Source of the DNA: an uncultured Macromonas sp.
GTDB taxonomy: Bacteria > Pseudomonadota > Gammaproteobacteria > Burkholderiales > Burkholderiaceae
Assembly (NCBI GenBank): GCA_946481585.1
Contig: CAMLOF010000101.1
Location: 1-9,337, forward strand
Length of the DNA: 9,337 nucleotides
Direction of reading: 5' to 3'
A program made the position numbers and the translations under genes. Shown piece by piece: positions 5,888-9,337 of this stretch (positions are counted from its first letter, which is position 1; every line of letters starts with the position of its first letter). The notes under the pieces were generated by a model that saw only the letters and a list, made by a program, of their open reading frames with translations, was not told the origin of the DNA and ran no database searches.

Positions 5888-7753
5888 ATGGCTCGACAAA
5901 GACGCTTGTCCACGAAATTCATGGCGCTCGGCCTGGGCCTGCTGGTTCTGGCGCTGGTGTCCATTGCCTCGACCATGTGGGTTACGCGCACGTTGGACGG
6001 CGGCGCTGCGGCGGTGAACGAGGCAGGCCGCCTGCGGATGCAGGCGTGGCGCCTGGTGGGCACCAAGGTGGTGGGCATGGACTCGGCACGCCAGCGCGAG
6101 CTGGTGCACGAACTGGACGAAACCATGCGCCTGCTACGCGAGGGGGACCCGACGCGCCCGCTGCAAGTGCCCTGGGACGATGCGACCCTGCCGCTGTTCG
6201 AGGAGGTGGAGCGTGCCTGGAATGACATGCGCCCCTTGTGGGGCGATGCGGGCGAAGTGCAACCACCGCCCGAGCTGTTGACACGCTCGGTGGACGCCTT
6301 TGTGCAGGAGGTAGACCGGTTGGTGCGCGGTATTGAGGGCGTGATGTCGCGCATGACGGCCCTGCTCAACCTGTTCCAGTTCGTGATGATGGGCCTGGCG
6401 GTAGCGGCAGCGGTGCTGGCCTTATATCTGGGCTACCTGTTCATCATCCAGCCTTTGCAGCGTTTGCGTGGCGGCTTGCAACGCGTGCAACGCGGCGATT
6501 TCGACTCCCGTATCGAGGCAGAGTCCCTGCTGGAGTTTCAGGAGCTGGCCACTGGCTACAACCACATGGCCGAGAACCTGCGCGCCCTCTACCACGGGTT
6601 GGAGGTGCAGGTGCAAGCCAAGACGCAGGACTTGCAGGCTGAACGCTCACGCCTGGAGGCCTTGTATGAGGTGAGCATCTTTCTGGCACAGGCCGGTTCG
6701 CTGGAGGAACTGGGGCGCGGTTTTGCGCAGAAGCTGCGCCGCATCAGCGGGGCGGATGCGGTGGCGGTGCGCTGGTCAGACGAAACCAGCCAGCGCTACC
6801 TGATGCTGGGCAGCGATTGCCTGCCCCAGGAACTGGTGGATGAGGAGCGCTGCCTGGAAGCCGGGCTGTGTGCCTGCGGGCAGCCCAAGGCCACGGCGCG
6901 CACCCGTGTGATACCCATCATCTCGGAGGACGATTACCGCTTGGGCAACTGCGCCAGGGCAGGCTACAACTCGCTCATCAGCGTGCCTGTCCGGTTGCAG
7001 CAACGCATTCTGGGCGAGGTGGACTTGTTCTACAGGCACGAGGCTGCGCTGGACGCCGAAGACCGGTCGCTGTACGACGCGCTGGCCGGGCACCTGGCCA
7101 GCGCCATGGAGAGCCTGCGCAGCGAGGCGCTGCTGCGCGAGGCTGCCGTGAGCGAGGAGCGCACGATGCTGGCGCGGGAGCTGCACGATTCGATTGCGCA
7201 GTCGCTGGCGTTTTTGAAGATTCAGATGACGCTGTTGCGCCAGGCGGTGCAGCGTGCAGACGCACAGCAGACGGCGCAGGTGATCGAGGAGCTGGACGCA
7301 GGCATTCGCGAGAGCACGAACGACGTGCGGGAGTTGCTGGTGCACTTCCGCACCCGCGCCAACGGCGATGACATTGAGCAGGCGTTGCGCACCACGCTGC
7401 GCAAGTTTGAGCTGCAAAGCGGGCTGGAGGCCCACCTGGACCTGCAGGGCGATGGTCTGGCGCTGCCTTCGGACGTGCAGCTTCAGGTGCTGCACATTGT
7501 GCAGGAGGCCTTGTCCAACGTGCGCAAGCACGCCCAGGCCAGCGAGGTGTGGGTCAGCGTGCAGCGCGGGCCGCGCTGGACCTTCACGGTGCGGGACAAT
7601 GGGCGCGGATTCCAGCCAGCGGCCCCGTTGGCAGAGGACACCCACGTGGGTCTGCACATCATGCGCGAGCGCGCCCAGCGCATAGGCGCTGCCGTGCGAC
7701 TGCAGTCACAACCCGGTGAAGGTACCGAGGTCTGTCTTGAACTGAGCGATTGA
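5888..7753 (+). CDS. narX: Nitrate/nitrite sensor histidine kinase NarX
   Basis: This 621-residue inner-membrane kinase senses nitrate and nitrite in the periplasm and phosphorylates NarL. Order of parts: TM1 at about 11-32; a periplasmic sensor beginning with the P-box AAAVNEAGRLRMQAWRL (40-56), in which Arg50 corresponds to the nitrate-contacting arginine; TM2 at about 161-187; HAMP at about 188-240; a central GAF-like region with a cysteine cluster (Cys311, 322, 328, 330, 355); a HisKA_3 dimerisation helix ARELHDSIAQSL (429-440) with phospho-accepting His433; and an HATPase domain with N-box QEALSNVRKHA (539-549), DNGRGF (570-575) and GLHIMRERA (588-596). Length and layout match NarX. The ATG at 5888 places a basic stretch before TM1 and is the only reasonable start, though its ribosome site is weak. 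The TGA is followed directly by the narL ATG. Confidence 0.95.
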   Translation: MARQRRLSTKFMALGLGLLVLALVSIASTMWVTRTLDGGAAAVNEAGRLRMQAWRLVGTKVVGMDSARQRELVHELDETMRLLREGDPTRPLQVPWDDATLPLFEEVERAWNDMRPLWGDAGEVQPPPELLTRSVDAFVQEVDRLVRGIEGVMSRMTALLNLFQFVMMGLAVAAAVLALYLGYLFIIQPLQRLRGGLQRVQRGDFDSRIEAESLLEFQELATGYNHMAENLRALYHGLEVQVQAKTQDLQAERSRLEALYEVSIFLAQAGSLEELGRGFAQKLRRISGADAVAVRWSDETSQRYLMLGSDCLPQELVDEERCLEAGLCACGQPKATARTRVIPIISEDDYRLGNCARAGYNSLISVPVRLQQRILGEVDLFYRHEAALDAEDRSLYDALAGHLASAMESLRSEALLREAAVSEERTMLARELHDSIAQSLAFLKIQMTLLRQAVQRADAQQTAQVIEELDAGIRESTNDVRELLVHFRTRANGDDIEQALRTTLRKFELQSGLEAHLDLQGDGLALPSDVQLQVLHIVQEALSNVRKHAQASEVWVSVQRGPRWTFTVRDNGRGFQPAAPLAEDTHVGLHIMRERAQRIGAAVRLQSQPGEGTEVCLELSD

Positions 7754-8476
7754 ATGAAAGAAGCAACTGCATCACCCATCCGCCTGCTGGTGGTGGACGA
7801 CCACAACCTGTTCCGCCGGGGGCTGATAGCGCTGCTTTCGCAGGACCGGCGCTTCAGCGTGGTGGGCGAGGCGGCTGACGCCAACGCTGCGCTGGCGAGC
7901 GTGCGTTCGCTGCAGCCCGACCTGGTGCTGCTGGACAACCACATGCCCGGCGTGAACGGCGTGGATGCCATTGCCGGTTTGAAGGAAGTGCACCCGGCGG
8001 CGCGCATCGTCATGCTGACGGTGAGCGAGAACGTGGAAGACCTGGCCGCCGGCCTGCGTGGCGGGGCTGACGGTTACCTGCTCAAGACCATCCACACCGA
8101 GGACCTGTGTGACTCCATACAGCGCGTGTGGGAAGGCGACTCGGTGATCAGCCCCGAGATGATGGGCAAGTTGGTGGGCCTGTTGCGCCAGGCGCCGGGT
8201 GCGGCGCCACCTGCCAGCCAGCCCCTGGCGGCCGAGGTGGAACAGGCCGTGGCCGTGCCGCTGCTGGACGCCAACGACCCCATCCACAGCCTGTCGCCGC
8301 GCGAAACAGAAATATTGCGCCAGATTGCCAAGGGGGAGAGCAACAAGCAGATCGCCCGCACGCTGGACATTGCCGAGACGACGGTGAAGATTCACGTGCA
8401 GCACATTCTGCGCAAGCTCAACCTGAGCAACCGCGTGCACGCCGCCGTGTACGCCAGCGAACGCGGCCTGGGCTGA
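7754..8476 (+). CDS. narL: Nitrate/nitrite response regulator NarL
   Basis: This 240-residue cytoplasmic transcription factor is the partner of NarX. The receiver domain (about 8-125) has the acidic pair Asp15-Asp16, phospho-acceptor Asp61 in LLDNHMPG, Thr89 and Lys111. The linker (about 145-175) is rich in Ala and Pro and longer than in E. coli NarL. The LuxR/NarL-type helix-turn-helix spans about 178-236, with LSPRETEILRQIAKGESNKQ (180-199), the signature start, and TTVKIHVQHILRKL (209-222), the recognition helix region. The gene begins immediately after the narX stop (TGA then ATG, no gap), so translation is probably coupled. A matching NarL-type binding site lies 15 bases downstream of the stop, ahead of narK. 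NarP is the main alternative name, but linkage to narX and narK favours NarL. Confidence 0.95.
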   Translation: MKEATASPIRLLVVDDHNLFRRGLIALLSQDRRFSVVGEAADANAALASVRSLQPDLVLLDNHMPGVNGVDAIAGLKEVHPAARIVMLTVSENVEDLAAGLRGGADGYLLKTIHTEDLCDSIQRVWEGDSVISPEMMGKLVGLLRQAPGAAPPASQPLAAEVEQAVAVPLLDANDPIHSLSPRETEILRQIAKGESNKQIARTLDIAETTVKIHVQHILRKLNLSNRVHAAVYASERGLG

Positions 8477-8491
8477 GCCAGACGCGAAAAA

Positions 8492-8507
8492 TACTACCAA
8501 AGGAGTA
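8492..8507. promoter_or_regulatory. NarL/NarP-type 7-2-7 binding site upstream of narK
   Basis: TACTACC (8492-8498), AA, AGGAGTA (8501-8507) is an inverted pair of NarL heptamers with 2-base spacing. The right half, read on the minus strand, is TACTCCT and matches TACYNMT perfectly; the left half matches in six of seven positions. The 7-2-7 arrangement is the high-affinity form known for NarL and NarP. It ends 109 bases before the narK ATG, suiting activation of a promoter in between, and lies only 15 bases after the narL stop. Confidence 0.75.
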
Positions 8508-8509
8508 GG

Positions 8510-8535
8510 GGGAAGGGCGCCGGATCGTCCTTCCC
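8510..8535 (+). other. Hairpin in the narL-narK gap
   Basis: GGGAAGG (8510-8516) can pair with CCTTCCC (8529-8535) as a 7-bp stem with a 12-base loop, starting three bases after the NarL-type site. No T run follows, so it is not a classical intrinsic terminator. It could weaken read-through from narXL or be part of a narK leader, or be incidental. The rest of the 140-base gap holds a smaller dyad, TTCAG-CCCTT-CTGAA (8565-8579), and the narK ribosome site. I see no FNR-type box in it. Confidence 0.35.
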
Positions 8536-8616
8536 GGGCGGTGCCCCTGTCAGTCAGGAGGATATTCAGCCCTTCTGAAAAAAACGAAAGTCCACCCATG
8601 TGTTTGGAGAGAAACC

Positions 8617-9337
8617 ATGGGAATGGAATTGAGCAATAGACGCAAGGCCTGGTCGGTGCTGATCGTCAGCACCTTGTCGTTCACGGTCTGCTTCATGGTC
8701 TGGATGATGTTCGGGGTGATTGGCATCCCGATCAAGAAGATGCTGGACCTGAACGCCACGCAGTTTGGCCTGCTGACGGCCACGCCGGTGCTGACCGGCT
8801 CGCTGGTGCGGGTGCCGCTGGGCATCTGGACCGACCGCTACGGCGGCCGCATCGTGATGGCGGTGCTGATGGCCGCCACGGTGCCCGCCATCTGGCTGAT
8901 GGCCTATGCCACCGAGTACTGGCACTTCTTGACGATCGGCCTGTTCGTAGGGCTGGCGGGGGGATCGTTTTCGGTGGGCACGCCTTACGTGGCCCGCTGG
9001 TTCCCCAAGAGCCAGCAGGGCATGGCGATGGGGGTGTACGGCGCGGGCAACTCCGGCTCGGCGGTGAACAAGTTTGTGGCGCCGGCCATTCTGGTGGCGT
9101 TTGGCTGGGCGGCCGTGCCGCAGGTGTACGCGGCCATCATGGCGGGCACGGTGGTGCTGTTCTGGCTGTTCAGCCACAGCGACCCGGCGCACCTGGTGCC
9201 GAGCAACGTGAGCTTCACCGACCAGCTCAAGGCGCTGAAGGACCCGAAGGTGCTGAAGTACTGCCAGTACTACAGCATCGTGTTCGGCGGCTACGTGGCG
9301 CTGGCGCTGTGGATGGTGCAGTACTACATCGGCGAGT
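8617..9337 (+). CDS. narK: Nitrate/nitrite transporter NarK (MFS), 3' end outside the window
   Basis: The first 240 residues of a major-facilitator nitrate or nitrite carrier are present, probably a little over half of the protein. After a short N-terminus, TM1 at about 13-35 and TM2 follow, with GLLTATPVLTGSLVRVPLG (51-69) and the loop WTDRYGGR (71-78). Arg65 lies where NarK proteins have the conserved substrate-binding arginine of TM2. GLAGGSFSVGTPYVARWFPK (112-131) and GMAMGVYGAGNSGSAV (135-150) are the glycine-rich nitrate-signature region. GGAGAG (8606-8611) with 7-base spacing from GGAG fixes the ATG at 8617; an ATG two codons later is possible. The lack of an N-terminal extension fits a NarK1-type H+/nitrate symporter, but in this group a second transporter and narGHJI often follow, and the subtype cannot be settled from half a protein. 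Confidence 0.93.
   Translation, partial: MGMELSNRRKAWSVLIVSTLSFTVCFMVWMMFGVIGIPIKKMLDLNATQFGLLTATPVLTGSLVRVPLGIWTDRYGGRIVMAVLMAATVPAIWLMAYATEYWHFLTIGLFVGLAGGSFSVGTPYVARWFPKSQQGMAMGVYGAGNSGSAVNKFVAPAILVAFGWAAVPQVYAAIMAGTVVLFWLFSHSDPAHLVPSNVSFTDQLKALKDPKVLKYCQYYSIVFGGYVALALWMVQYYIGE

Noticed and set aside
4981..6369. Leftward 462-codon open frame spanning the nnrS-narX gap
   Set aside because: It is antisense to narX and out of frame inside nnrS, its product is Arg/Ser/Pro-rich without domains, and both real genes explain the region.
6776..7657. Leftward 293-codon open frame antisense to the narX kinase domain
   Set aside because: It is a His/Gln/Leu-rich shadow of a well-defined histidine kinase domain.
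8477..8616. FNR-type binding site in front of narK
   Set aside because: I looked for TTGAT-N4-ATCAA and close variants on both strands and found none; only the NarL-type pair is convincing.

Overview
The window is high-GC, densely packed DNA that looks like the chromosome of a nitrate-respiring betaproteobacterium. Family-level recall of the methyl-accepting protein start ([17 protein letters not shown]), the small overlapping gene pair and the narXL-narK order points to Burkholderiales, most likely Comamonadaceae (Acidovorax-like). This is an impression from sequence style, not a database result. No transposase, integrase, CRISPR array or phage gene is visible.

Left part (1-1675): the 3' part of a tRNA-Asp gene and a bidirectional terminator come first. 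A leftward two-gene unit follows, made of a zinc-ribbon protein whose stop overlaps the start of a small helical protein of unknown function. A 204-base divergent spacer rich in inverted repeats separates it from a rightward beta-class carbonic anhydrase gene.

Middle part (1700-5807, all leftward): the transcription order is nnrS-like gene, nitroreductase-family gene, then (after a 110-base gap) a methyl-accepting chemotaxis protein and a bacteriohemerythrin. The spacings of 19 nt (nnrS to nitroreductase) and 16 nt (chemoreceptor to hemerythrin) suggest two operons. The first fits nitrogen-oxide handling. The second pairs a transmembrane chemoreceptor with a diiron O2/NO-binding protein.

Right part (5888-9337, all rightward): divergent from nnrS lie narX (nitrate/nitrite sensor kinase with a recognisable P-box) and narL (response regulator), directly abutting. 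Then comes a narK-type nitrate/nitrite transporter that runs off the window. A 16-base inverted repeat matching the NarL 7-2-7 binding consensus sits 109 bases before narK, so the two-component system probably controls its own transporter and, by inference, nitrate reductase genes beyond the right edge.

I do not see a clearly new system. The items most worth a second look are the NarL-type box, the hemerythrin/chemoreceptor pair, the overlapping zinc-ribbon gene pair, and the inverted repeats before the carbonic anhydrase gene.
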